A DNA stretch of 64,000 nucleotides, taken from positions 66,746,612 to 66,810,611 of the forward strand of contig CM067084.1 in the NCBI GenBank assembly GCA_034008185.1, given 5' to 3'. Position numbers and translations under genes: made by a program. Below the pieces are notes generated by a model. The model worked only from the letters and a program-made list of their open reading frames with translations, did not search any database and was not told where the DNA came from. The stretch is from Gorsachius magnificus. Lineage: Eukaryota; Chordata; Aves; Pelecaniformes; Ardeidae. Below are positions 36,287 to 49,000 of this stretch, one piece after another; position 1 is the stretch's first letter, and each line of letters begins with the position of its first letter.

Positions 36287-38416
36287 GGGGGTTAATTAAA
36301 AGGACCCAAACCCAAGAAATGTGCTACTGGAGTTCGTGGAATAGTGAAGTCAGGAATTTGCGGTGACTCAGTGGCTGATTGTAAACTACAACACAGGGAG
36401 GTGGGAAGGGTCTGACTCAGCAGATGCCGGAGCCTTCAAAGGGATGAGAGCTGTTGCTAAGGAGTTCCACCCTATTTTTCCTCTTTAAATGTGTCTTAAG
36501 TATCTTAGTCTTGCATTACATTGTATATAAAAAGCATGCATGCTATTGAATTGGCACATCCAGAATAGAGAGCACTTAAACATCAGATTTGCCTGAAGGA
36601 TTACGATTTGATTCTATCTGTATGTGCACACCATTTCATCACCATGCAAGTGGCAAAATCCCTTCCATACAATTAAAAACTCTCAAGCTTTATTAACACA
36701 GTAGCTGCAAACATTTCAAAATAGGTACTCTAACCCCTTCCTCCCCTCCCCCCAAATCTTCAGGAAAAAAAATATTTACAACCCAAACACACCCCTTGGA
36801 CCACAACTTCCAGTCCCCCAGCATGCCTCCGGAGCTGATGTATCCCTGTGATCCCTCGGGGAAATTACCCTTGTGGGACTTCCTCACTGCACGACAAGGT
36901 GCTTTCTAAGGGGCCAAGACAGTTCCCCACGCCTGCTGCCAACCCCTTTCATAACTTCTGCCTCTGTGTAATCTTTTTCACTGAAAAGATAAAAACGCAG
37001 GGAGTTGCTCTATACTTACAAAGTTTTGTTGGCATGGCAGTGGTATAATTACGACAGCAAAATCCCTACTGTGAGTTCAGTCCTACCATCAAAAGGCCTT
37101 TTTGTTGTTGTTATAATGTAATCTGTTCAGCGAACTGGTTTAATTCCTACCAGCAAAACAACTTTTTTTGCTGGTATAAGCTGTTTCTCCGCTCGGGGTG
37201 TTGGCTGTTGCAGGATTAGTGCTGTGCCTCCATCGGGTGCCGATGTGCCTGGAGGACGAGCCGCCGGTTTCCCTCTGGCAGGTGAGGGCTGAGGCACTCT
37301 GCACACCAAAGGGATGAGGAGGCATGTGATGACTGTTGGGTCAAAAGGGAATTTCAATCCACCTTTTGGTCTGGCTCCTTTGCATAAGCCCTTTATGTTT
37401 TTAAGTATGTGTCTTCGCTCTGCAGATTTTTTGGCTAGGACTGAGCTGGGTTGCCTGCACACCCCAGCACTGTTTCTGATGTTGAAGGCATTTTTTGGAC
37501 TGATACAGAGAAAAGAAATTATTTTTTTCACAGTACCATGAATTAAAACCTCAGGTTTTAATGTTCCCCCCCTCTCAGCCCATCATTTTTGCAGGCAAAG
37601 TGGTTTTAATCCATCTGTAGCTTTCTGTATATGTAAATATACTGAATTTCACCTGCCACTCTGAGGCGGATTGGTGGCTCCCGATGCAAGGTGCCACCAG
37701 AGGAATGCAGAGGCTCAAAATGGGGCTTTCAGGCTCATGCCGTCTCCACCCCTTGGTCCTTCTCTGGTGTTTCTGTGCAGGTAGGGTGCACATGTTTGCA
37801 TTTGGCAGATTTAGTTGCCCTTCACAGTCACGCTGTCCCCATCTGTGCCCCTGTCCTCCCCAGGAATGGGAACCAGGGGGTGGGTGGTCCACAGGGCAGC
37901 GATGGAACAGGCCATGGATAATGTCTCTCTGAAGCCATTGCTTTACCCCATGAGGAAAGGTACAGCCATACAGGATTCAGGGCTTTTTCATAAATGCATG
38001 CGGCATGTTTTTTTTTACCCACATTTCCTCAGTTTTCCTTTTAATCTAATTTCAATATTCTGTGCAACTGATACCAGAAATAATAAAATGCAGCGAGGAG
38101 CATTATATCCTCTTAGCCAGCACAACGATCGTCTGTTTTTTTTTTTTTCCTTGAGAAACAAATGCTTCAACCTGTTTTAGCAAACCTCCTGGCCCTCCCA
38201 CAGCAGATCACCAGAGCCATTTTCAGGGTATCGCATGCCAAAAAAAGGCAGGGACAATCTGGAAGGAACAGGTGTATTGGCTCCTGTTGCTGCTTGCAGG
38301 GGTAAACACCTAATTTGCTGCTACCGCGAAGGAGGTAAACATTTAGACCACAGAAAGTTTCCTTCCCTCTGAGAAAGTCCCATTGGTGTCGACCTAAATA
38401 AATTCCAACAGTCAAT
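36287..38416. other. Unique sequence, no gene recognised
   Basis: No supported gene. Overlapping open frames on both strands at 37575-38180 carry no recognisable domain. Short T runs occur near 38140. Confidence 0.35.
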
Positions 38417-38446
38417 CTTTCTTTCTTTCTTTCTTTTTTTTTTTTT
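38417..38446. repeat. (CTTT)n microsatellite with poly-T
   Basis: About four CTTT units run into a 13-base T run. Simple sequence. Confidence 0.85.
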
Positions 38447-40739
38447 AATAAAAAGTTCCCTCCCCTTCATGGCACTGATTTTGTATTGCAACTGCGTGTA
38501 AAGAGAAACCTTTTTTGTAAGCAGTTTGGACATTTTACTCTACAAGGTGGTTTTGGCTGGAAGGAGCTGTGCCAAGGTATGACCGTTTGGGCTGACCTTC
38601 TTCATGCTGGTGGTGTGCTTCAGGCCTGCTGTTCTCTGCTGGTGTTTCCCAGGAGGAGGCTTTCAGACCAAACTCTTTTCAGCATGAGGGAAGGTAAAAA
38701 AGAATAGAATATAATTTTTGCTGCTGATAAAAGAGGAGTATTCGAAGAAGTATCCTTTGAAGACTCCATAAATTACAGCATTTTGGAAAACTAAACAGAC
38801 TTGGTGGAGATTTATGCAAAGCTAGCGGGCGAACCTGCGTGTGTTCGGTGTGTGTCCGGTGAAGCACCTGAACTGAGCCTAAAGAGCCCGTCCTGCCCAT
38901 CCTGCCCACCTCATGCCCCACTCTACATTAACTTCAGGCCCTCAGCATGGGGCAGCTGCTTAGGAAGACCAAGTAAGAGACAAGAGTTGAATCTGGGGAT
39001 GAGGACAGTATGCTGGAACAACAGAAATGGCACTATCAGTAAATTGCTCTTTTGCTTTACTTGTTTAAAGCAACAAACCTGACCATCTCCATCCTGGTAA
39101 TTCTTTGTTTTTCTTAGATTGCTTAATCTCCAAAGAAGCTTCAGTCATACTTTTACAATACCTTCCTATGTCATCTCAGGGTTAACCATCTTCATGCCTT
39201 TAAAAATATTTTTTTGTTTCTTTTCAGATTATGAGATGATTCCTTTGAACTGAAAATGGGGCCAAAAGTCCTAAACCCTGTCTACAGGGTTGTACCTTTA
39301 GCAGCAGCTCTTGAAATCACAGTTCTCATTAAACGTGACCTGTAGCAGTTGTTATTTCTGATCTGATTGATATGTAGCTCTTGGTTTTTTTTCTCCACAG
39401 TGCATTTCTAATTCTTTAGTGCGTCTCTGCAGCAGCTGAGTCTTTCTGAGGTTTGCATTCAATTTGCAAATTGTAGATGTGAAGCTGAAAAATAAGCTCC
39501 ATATTTTTGTGGTGAAGCGAGGTTTGCCAGGCCCCTTCAGAAATGACAGCAATGTTTTGTGGTTTGTTTCAGTTAACACGGGCAATGCGTGAACCTTTTG
39601 GTGCCCTGGCTGAGCACACAGACTCCTTCCCTAGATGACTGTATCAGTGCAAGGGTTTGGGTTTTTTTTAAGTGACACCTGCAGAGAAGTGGAGAGCTCT
39701 CTGGTTTCTAGTTTTGGCTACATGCTTGTAAGACGACTGTGCCAATACCATCCTTCAGGACATCTGTGAACAACTGTGTTTTCCACCCACTGTTGTAGCC
39801 TCTCAGTTTTAGAGCTCTGTATTCTGTTGCTCAAACTCTTAAAAGATTTTTTATGTCATGTCCGCTGGGGACTTTTCACAAACTTCTTGCTTTAGACAGC
39901 CAGTTTATAGATGGGATTTTTTTTGTACTCCAGGATCCCAAGGAGGTGTACTCATCTCATGGGTGGTGGAGGAGGTATGCTACAAATGGCTGTATCATTG
40001 CTGTGGCCAGCCTGTGCACGTTTTTTGAGGTTCCCCCCGCCCCTTTTTTTTTCTCTCTGAGAGATAATATTTCTTTTAAATTACTTTTTTTTTTTTTTAA
40101 GCTTTAGCTTAGCACCTCTTTCCAAAGCTGCTTAGACTCTTAAGCTTCTCTGTTCCCCAAATCATGCACTTCACCACTATCATCCAAATTTCTTGCATTT
40201 TTCAAGTGAAACACTTGTTTGCCAAGTAAGAGTTTGCAGAGCCAGGGTCTCCCTGTGGGAATGTTGAACATGTACAAATGTCAGTAGGTTTTCCAAGGAG
40301 CACCTGCCAGAGCCCTGCTAGTGCTCTGCCACATCAGACTAGTGCCTGGCACCAGACCTCTCTCCAGAATGGTTTCCTCTGCAGGGGGTGGATTTACTTT
40401 TTAAAAATACATATATTTACTTCTAAGCAGTTCTTCTGTTTCTCTTGCAGTGACCCCAAATGAAAAATTGTTTCTTTTCTCTTGCCTTTGTCTGTTTAAC
40501 ACCTCCTCCTTCTTTGGCTTGGAAGAAGGAGAAGTTGCCAGAGGGTGAATTGCCAACTGACTGCTCTTCCAGTTCTGTTGAGATCTGAAGTCCTCATCCT
40601 GGGAAGACATTTTTGAACTCCTTCTCACCAGCTCTTCACTGAACTTATGCTCCCTCTCATTTTTATCCCACTGATGATTCCTTTTCCTTTCAAAAATGGT
40701 TATTTATCTGTACCTTTATCTGCGTAGTCCTTTACTGAG
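38447..40739. other. Unique sequence, no gene recognised
   Basis: No supported gene. T-rich low-complexity stretches occur at about 40020-40100. The part 40610-40690 faintly resembles inverted CR1-like ORF sequence (around ACTTATGCTCCCTCTC), but too weakly to call. Confidence 0.35.
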
Positions 40740-41140
40740 GAACAGTTACTTTGCCACTCTATTATACAATATTCTTCTAATACTTGTGCCATTTCTCTGA
40801 AATTATTTTACCCTTATTTCATTTTTCTGAAATATTAAATGGCACAGAGCTATGACCTAGCCCCAGAGAAAACTCACTAGAAATGTTGCTGTCTCACTGT
40901 TTCCATTTATCTTTCAAAACCTATCAAAGAACTGACTTCTTTTCTCACTTAACGTGTGTGAAGCTGGGTTCAGTTTCACTCTTGCTTCTTATGTGACTGG
41001 AAGCTGAATGTCTTAGAGAAATTCAAGATTATTATCTCAATGCTGGTGCCTTTTATCAACAAGACTTCTAATTTTAAAAAGTTATCAATCTTGTTCGGTA
41101 TGATTGGCTTTCCATAAACCTTTTGTTGGCTTTTACTTCT
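40740..41140 (-). mobile_element. Very old CR1-like LINE remnant (RT region), minus strand
   Basis: Read on the plus strand, blocks follow the inverted order of the CR1-like reverse transcriptase seen at 9600-9900. A CTTGTGCCATTTCTCTG block near 40783 sits where the FADD box should be. It is followed by TTTCTGAAATATTAAATGGC near 40825 and a GCACAGAGCTATGACCTAGC block. AGAGAAATTCAAGATTATTA comes near 41014, then AAGACTTCTAATTTTAAAAA near 41060, and GTATGATTGGCTTTCCATAA near 41098. Similarity is low and gapped, and no frame survives. The call rests on the order and spacing of blocks and could be wrong at the edges. Confidence 0.5.
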
Positions 41141-41589
41141 ACTATTAGCCTTAAACTCAGATCTTTTACCTGCTTTTCTGCTGTGCTCCTGGGGTCTCTG
41201 TCAGAGCAGCAGGTTTGGCCATTTTTTTTGCAGTCATTGGGGCAGCATCAATTCTCTTCCAGGTAGCTGCAACTTAACAACTGCTTTACTGAAAACCAAG
41301 ATTAAAGGTCTGGTGACCTTCTCCACCAGCTCTTGACGCTTTGAGACTACAAGTTACCTGGCCCAGTTCATTTCCGTATGTTTAACCTTATGTACCTCAA
41401 TCTCACTTCTTGGGTATTTCTGCCTCCACCTGCTGACCTTCCTATGGTTCTTAACGGTTAGCAGATACTTACTTGTTGCTGTCAGCGTTCAGTCTTTTAA
41501 AATTATTATCCATATTATTATGGTTGTTTTATCTCCTTTTTTAAGCAGGTTGACATCTTAATCATACTTTTTTGTTTATTAGGGTAGTT

Positions 41590-41590
<1 letters not shown>
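41141..41590. other. Unique sequence, no gene recognised
   Basis: Pyrimidine-rich sequence after the old LINE remnant. It may be a continuation of that element decayed beyond recognition. Confidence 0.3.
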
Positions 41591-41630
<40 letters not shown>

Positions 41631-41631
41631 T
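41591..41631. repeat. (ATT)n microsatellite
   Basis: About 13 uninterrupted ATT units. Likely length-polymorphic. Confidence 0.95.
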
Positions 41632-43854
41632 CATTTATATGTAATAAAATTTATTTATTATGGTTTTTTTTTTTTTTAATGCAGTTTCCAGCTATTATTG
41701 GTATTTTTCTATTTAAATTTCCTCTTCCAGGTGATTTTGTGCATAACTATTCTTAGCTTTGCGAACCTGGAACTTCCATAGAGCCAAGCATATAATTCTG
41801 TTTGCACATAATTACATCTGTTAAATGACCTAAGCAACAGCCAATTTCTATTCTCTGATCAGTTCTTCTGTGGCAGACTGAGATGTAAGGCAGAATTCCT
41901 TTCATGTGGATACAATTTGTTCTGAGCATGAAAACTGACACATTAAATGTCTTCAGGACACTTTGGTGTTGGCACCAAGAGACACCCAGCACATTTCACT
42001 CTGTTTAAAGTCTGTATCAGTGCAGCTTTTTGTACAGTTTGGGCAGATGCTTACAGAAACGGGCACCCTGTGCTGTGCTGTGATTGCCCAGGCTGCCCGT
42101 TGCCTCTTCTTGTGCTTGCGCAGTTGGGGCATTCAAGGCATCTGCTTCTCAATTGTCCATAACCCGAGAATGGAGAATGACAGACATTTCTGACATTTGT
42201 GGTCACTGAAGCCTTCCTAAACTGGAGCTTAATCTTGATTTTTAATTTCTTACTGTGAAGATCTTGTTAATCAGGTTTCAACAAGATGAACTGGGGTGAA
42301 TTGGGTGCTCCTATGTGTGGTATCAGTCCCTTTTGTCTGTGGCCTGTGCCCCTGCTGCCAGCGCAGAGGCCATTGGAGATTCATTCTTTCCAGGTCTCGT
42401 AGTGATGTAATTAATTTTGTTCCAAACATCTTTAACTTGAGCTGAAAATACGCTTTTATTCCTCCTTTCTTCATTTCCTCCCTTTCATTAGCATGATGTT
42501 CTTTCGTCTAGTCAGCAAGTAACCTGGAAAGTTGATTTTGTTTCTTCTGAGGTGGGGTGGCCTGAACTCTGCCAGTCCTTCTCTCTGTTCAAGGTAAGGC
42601 GACGTTCCACAAATCCAATTTATTGGATACTCACTATGTACCTCCTGATTTCTTCAACAAAAAATCAGGAATTGTCCTGTGGATGATAGTCAGCATTCTT
42701 ACACACTTTCAATTCAACTTCAGAGTTGATTAATTTTCTACAATTTTAAAATGGCAGCTTTGTGCAGAAAAAAAAAAAGTGATTATATAATTAAAAGTTG
42801 TATGAAGCACACAAGGAGACTGAATTAAGATGGCACAGGCAACATCTGTTCCTGTACATTACAATTTTTGAATGCTAAATGTTTATGTTGATTTGTGTAC
42901 ATAGCATATGTATTAAGGGGTTTCAAACCTTCTTATTTTATATGTCCCTCTAAATTTTCATGCTGAAGTATGAATCCTTTTAGCTGGAACTTTTCCTAGA
43001 CAGTCTCATAGACCCCTTTGGGAAAAAAAAAAAAAAACCAAAACAAAACCAGAGATCCTAACAGGGGTATGTGAACTACCAGTCAGAAAAACCTGACATA
43101 CAATAGTGACTCATTCAGTTATGGTGACAAAGCATTTTCTCAGAAAGTGATATAATATTTTTCTTAAAAATTCTGGACTTGTCTAGTCTTGTCCAGTAGC
43201 TTGTTTTGCAACTGAACTCACAAATAAGCGTACTTTATCTCTGTTTGCCGGTGGAACATCGCTTGCTAGCTGAGTTGCAGCTGGAGATGATGTGGTCTCT
43301 GTTACAGCTTAACTTTGTCGGTAAGTTCCTAGTTTTTGAAACAGACTGGGAATAAATGAGGAAGCGGTGACCACTTCCCCAGGGCACTGTCCCTGCTGCT
43401 TGAGACAGGAGCTGTCCCATGGCAGTGAAGCTGGAGCCTTGGCATGGCCTCCCTGTGTAGTTCAACCACAGTAATTCTTCCTAGAGCTGAAGGTGATATT
43501 AATCACAGTGCATCCCTGTTAGCAGAAAGAGCAGGGGGAGAAGCAAGCCTGTTTCATCACTGATACCAGTTAATAACAACCTCAGTTTAGCTACGAGCGG
43601 ATGGAAGGTGGGGAGTGACGGAGGAGAGTTGAAGAGGTCTGAAGCAGGCACGTGGTCACTGCTGGTGGAGCCAAAGGCTCGAATTTCTGCCGCTGCACGT
43701 GAGGGAGGCAGCAGCAGAGTGATTAATTTCTCCTTGGCAGATGACTAACTCTGTGTGGCTTCCAACAGAGGCTGCCAAAGTTGGACAGAAACCTGCTCAA
43801 GGTGCTCAAATACTCCAAATGTGGAGGCTGGATGAGGAGGCAGAAGTTTACTTC
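41632..43854. other. Unique sequence, no gene recognised
   Basis: A T run near 41665 and an A15 run at 43023-43037 are simple sequence. Short open frames carry no recognisable motifs. Confidence 0.35.
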
Positions 43855-43875
43855 AAAAAAAAAAAAAAAAAAAAA
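43855..43875 (+). repeat. A21 homopolymer
   Basis: Uninterrupted A run. No retrocopy is recognisable upstream, so it is not called as a poly(A) tail. Confidence 0.9.
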
Positions 43876-44235
43876 GGCTTTACAGTGTGCTTGGAGGATG
43901 AGCAGGGTCCAGAGCTGATGGATGGCTGTGGGCAGGGGAGCAGGGTAATAACGTGCACTTTAAAGGAGAGCCAGGAACTCCTGAATTTTAATCTGATGGC
44001 TTATGCCAACTCTCTCACAGATCCTGGGCAAGGTGAAATCCACTCCTGTTGAAACCACAGGGAGTTCTCGCATTCATTTCAGCAGGGCCAGGACATCGCT
44101 TTTCTTGGAAAAGGAATAACATTGACTGAAGGGAGGAGAATAAATTAGTGATTCAGCTTTATGTTGTTATCATTCCTATGAACCACATCCAACGATCCCT
44201 TGCACATGAACTTCAAGTTAGTATTAAGGTTTATT
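43876..44235. other. Unique sequence between two A runs
   Basis: No gene or repeat is recognised between the A21 and A22 runs. The two runs are about 360 bases apart and no processed gene copy could be identified between or before them. Confidence 0.35.
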
Positions 44236-44257
44236 AAAAAAAAAAAAAAAAAAAAAA
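44236..44257 (+). repeat. A22 homopolymer
   Basis: Uninterrupted A run followed by ATAATAA. No adjoining retrocopy recognised. Confidence 0.9.
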
Positions 44258-45543
44258 TAATAACAGTCCAAACCACTGGCTGATAACATGAGTTGAAAGG
44301 CTCTGCATGGCCACATGTTGCAGCATCTTATGGCCCTGTTACATTTTAGTGTCCCTCCCATAGATGCTGAGCTGGTAACTTGCCAGAAATGCCTTCAGTC
44401 CATCATAAAGAGTAATTATTGGATACCTTTTACCCTGCACTTAGCGTGGCTGGAGATGAAGTTGCGGTGCCTGCCCCAGTGTCAGAAAGTCAATTTTCTC
44501 CTGTTGACCTGGGAGCTGAGCTGAGGAGGAGCACGACGGGGAGAGGAGGGGTGAAGAAGGGTGAACTGGATGTCGGCTAGGTTTCTGGGGATTTTGCACA
44601 TGGGGCAAGGCTCCATTCCTGGCAGTGGGGGAACTGCTGACCCCATCCCAGGCTAACGGGGACCACAAGTGCCTTGTCACTGCCACAGGGTCATGGGGTT
44701 TTCTTGTGATTCCTGCTCATTCACATTGCTGGAAAACAAAACAATTCCCTGTGAATTCATGAAGTAATGTGAGTTTCAATGAGTGCATATGAAATAATTA
44801 ATTTCCGTGTATTAGAAGGTATCAGGAGAGGTGTTTTTTTCCACACAGGCAGGTTGCTCCAGGACAGATGGGGCTAATGAGTAAGATGTCTCATAATATG
44901 TGAGAATCAAAAGGTTTCTGTTTGCATGGGACTCTGAAAACTTTTTTTTTTTTTTGGTGGGTTTTGTTTTACACAGTTTTATACCCTTTTAGTTTCACTT
45001 GAGCTGTTTGATTTTGACTGTGCCCCAGAGCGAGAACCACAGGGTTGGACTCGGCTTGCAATAGAGACGGCGTGAAACAGCGAAGCCTTTGACATCGCCG
45101 GTGATCTGGCTGCGTTTGAGAAGGGTCAGACCACTAAAACACGCGTACCGCAGAGCAGTGGGCACCGTGTCACACGGGCGGTTTCATGTCGAGCTGCAAC
45201 CAAGCGTGGGTTTGGGTTGGTTACATTTCACAAAGAGTAAATACAATTTCAGAAAATCCCAAAGCTGACTATCATGGAAAGATGCCACTGTGAAACATTT
45301 CAGCATCCTTAAAAGAAGCTTTTATGAAATTACTGTTAGTTTAATTGGCACACAACTTCTAGTAGGATTTGTGTTATGAACAATCATAAATAACCAGGAA
45401 AGAGCAGGTGAATAGCAAGGTGACAACTTTTCCCAGATAACACACAGCTGCGTAGGGTAGAGGAACCCAGGACTTAAATAAAATACCCTTAATTTTAAGC
45501 ACATAATGTGGAGGTCTATTTTAGTTATTACCATTCAGACAAA
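44258..45543. other. Unique sequence, no gene recognised
   Basis: Contains a locally CpG-richer piece at about 45030-45200, with no promoter elements that I can identify, and a T run near 44942-44956. Confidence 0.35.
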
Positions 45544-46060
45544 AAATCTTGGAGACAAAGTAAATAATTTTTAGAGAAATCTCATATTAGTATTCAGAAG
45601 GATTATAAAGGTAAGTAGCACTTTATGAATTATTAGAAAAAGAATAGAGGGATATAATAATACAATGATATAAATTCAGATACCCATGCCATATACTAGA
45701 ACTAGTTCTGGCCGTTCAAGAAATGATACAGCAGAACTGGGAGAAGTTAAAAAAAAGAAAGAACTATAAGAAACCCACAGTAGGTTGGCACTCTTTGGCT
45801 TGGAAAAGATAAATTATCATGAATGGAATATTGCAAATTTTTATAAGATCTGAGAGGCATAAGAGAGAAAATTATGCAGATTGCATGCTATTCTCTTAGT
45901 CCAACAGAGGCACCCACAGAAATTATTAAATAGAGTGCAATATAAACACAAGGAAAATCTGTTTCACACACTATATAATTATGTAGAACTCGTTGTTACT
46001 GAACGACATGGAGATAAAGAATATAAATGGTCTCAGAGGTATTAAATGAAAAAGGGAAGA
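45544..46060 (+). mobile_element. Ancient CR1-like (L3-like) LINE fragment, plus strand
   Basis: Same family as 20430-20825 and 8718-10040. Forward-strand blocks in order are AAATCTTGGAGACAAAGTAA (45545), GAATTATTAGAAAAAGAATA (45629), GAACTAGTTCTGGCCGTTC (45700), GCAGAACTGGGAGAAGTT (45731), and CTCTTTGGCTTGGAAAAGAT (45791), the last at the position coding for L-F-S-L-E-K-R. Then come a TAAGATCTGAGAGGCATAAG block, GGAAAATCTGTTTCACACAC (45951) and GTAGAACTCGTTGTTACTG (45983), where the terminal W-N-x-L motif would lie. It covers the C-terminal ORF end and is dead. The 3' UTR is lost or too decayed to see. Confidence 0.75.
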
Positions 46061-49000
46061 TGAGGCTCTCTGTAGCAAATCAAGGTTGTGCATCACTTAG
46101 GTGTGGAAGTCTCTAAGTCACGGACAGCTGGACCAGGGGAAGCTGGGCCGGGGGAGGGATCGCTCCATCCCGTGTGTTACCACATGTTCCCTTCCCATCA
46201 GTTCCCATGTTCAATGTCTCCTCCCCCGCCCCGCAAGCATCAACTGCAGCCACTGGAGACAGGAGCTGGCCGGTCCAGCAGATCTTTCCTTCCAGCTCAC
46301 CCGTTTGGGGATCTGCCACTTCTGTATTTCTGTGTTTGACTTCTCATTTTGGAAATCCAGATTTGCTTACTGATTTAATAAAATCAGATCAGGATGAGTT
46401 AGAATTTCCTGTGGGACAGACCGTCCTAATTTTGTGTAATTCTTAGAGCTGTGACGTGAATCTGTCTTGTTTGCATTGAGGAGAGAGCCAGGCTGTGTTG
46501 AAAAGGAATCTGTGATTTCTCAGGGAGGAAGTTCGTCTTCAGAAGTAAATAATTTTCTCTCTGGAACCAGACAACATTACGTTTAATATTTGTGACCCTA
46601 TGTGATGTTACTGCTCACCTGAGTACAAGCTGCAGGCAGCAATCGGCACCTGAATACGGTTCTGGCTGTCAAGACGGGAGCGATAAGCAGACTTGGGCAG
46701 TACATTCAGCTTCAAAGGAGAGTTACAACACTCGCAATTCTCCCCCAACCTTGCCATGTGCACACACTGTAGCGGTGTCTGTGGGTGCCTGCCGGTAGTG
46801 TCCCGTGGACGGCTGTAGCTGTCAGATCCACCCCCAAGACAGCACCATGCTTGGACCCGCACCTCCCATGTCGCAACACGAGCGCAGGGCCGCTGCGTGC
46901 GCGGGTGCACTAATTTGCCTTAGAAATTACCCCTGGTTTTTCCAACAGTTTAACTAGGTCAGTTAGGGGTGTGATTGTTTACTCTCATAATTGGCCTTGC
47001 GACTAGGCACCTCTTTCATGGGGAATGAACTAGGAGAGTAATAATACCTTTACACTCATAAAATGGAGTCCAAAGGAGACGGCTTATATCTTTTTAGTGC
47101 TAAAAATCCCGTGTGTGAACGCAGCCTGGGAATGTATAGCCCTGGAAATAGATGGCTATATTTTTCTTTCCAGTATTTGAATTCAGTTCCTAGTATTTAT
47201 ATTACAACCCAGGTGCTAGAGAAACTGAGGCGCATAAGACATCATAAACTCATCTCTAATGTGACGCTGACAGGAAACCAGGAGCATCACCAGGTGAAGA
47301 GAGGGGCGTCTTCAGATCGTTAACTTAAAAAAAACCCACCCAAAACCCAGACACCCACACCCACGCTGTTATTCAAAAACCAGAATATCATCAGGAAGTA
47401 GTGAGTCATCATGTGGCCATTGCCCTTTTATTGTTACGGTGTTTCCCGAATGTAAACTTCAGGCTTCTTCTTCCCTTTAGACAAAGCACCTACCACCACT
47501 ATGGAAGCAAAAGCCATATTGTGTTTATTAGCAGTACTACTGTGCGTAAGAGCACGGAGGAAAATAACTGGGTTGCTAATGTGATGGATGAGCATCCAAA
47601 GGATTTGGGCACCGGATCCTCAGCTTACAAGAACCGAGGAGAAGTTTCACAACGTGGCCAGCAAGTCTGTGCAGCAGCCTGGCTACGTGATGCTGCAAAG
47701 GCCCGGTGCGGCGCTCGGGGGGGGATGTGCAGGGCCACAGCCCCTCACATCTGGTCCCCCCGCATCCCGTGCCAGAGAAGGTGCTCGGGCAGAGGCCTGA
47801 GCTGAGCTCTGTGGGTGTAGAGATCTGCACCAACAGCTGTGTTTGGAAGAGGAGGCTTAGAAAGGCCCAAACAAGTTGCCCAACATATTTTTCATAGATT
47901 ATTGCCAAAAATAAATGACAGAGGATCAGAGCTATTGCCTCAAGAAGGTCATGGATGTCGTCTGTGTTTTAAAACATCTTGTTAGCATACATCGTGGCCT
48001 TACTATTAAAGAAACCAGTTCAACCTAATATAATACATCTAATTATATGACGTGAGCCTCATCTGATGACTTTTGCCAATTATATCTGACAGGGATATTT
48101 TAGATGAGAGGCCGTGTGTTACAGCAATTTCAAGAGATGAATATAACAGCATATGTTTTCAAAAATAAAATATCCACTATGTTATTTGCCGTGATTAAGT
48201 CCCTACCAATGCAATTGTGAGGTAGGGAAGCAGGCCTTTCTGGTTTGTGAATTATGGCTGTGCTGAGTCATCGCTGGTTTTTTTAAAGGTTTATTATGAA
48301 TGAAGGGCTGGGCCAATGCCAAATTCCATGTTTCTGGCTGCTTCTTTTGTTCCCTTGCAAGTTACTCAAATCCCTGGAAACGAGTGCCTTCAAATGAAAA
48401 CTTCTGAAGTCGCAGGAGAAGTATCTTAAACTCAAAACTTCGTAACGACCACCACAAGGAGTGACCCTGTGGAGTTGAATAGAGGGTGCTACCAAAAATG
48501 AAGAACATGACATACGCTGTCATAAGACAAAACTCCATGATTTATAAGTAATATGATAGTCAACTATGAGAAAACAAAACAAACCAAGCTATTAACATTT
48601 TCTGCTGCAGAAGAGAGATGCAGCCTCCTATGAGAATGTCTGGGCAGAGGATAAAAGGAAAGTAAAGGCATCCTCCACTCCCTCTGAAGGTATCGGGGGA
48701 TAAGAAGAAGTGGGTAGAGATTAGAGGGCTATTCTTGGTGTCTCCTGTTGTTACTCAGACAGATGCTGAGCAGAAGGTCTTCAAAATGCACGGGCTAGAG
48801 AGAAAAGGGAGAGAGCACAGGAGAGAGGAACAGAAATACATTTTATCTGATGTTGTTGTTTAATGTGAATGTGCACACAGACTTTTGGACCTCAAGGGTT
48901 TGCCCACAGCACTGGCCTGGAACAACGTTCTCCCTCGTACCTGTGCTCAGGCTGAAATGTACCTGGCATTGCAGAGAGGGCTGGAGACTGCCTGCACCCC

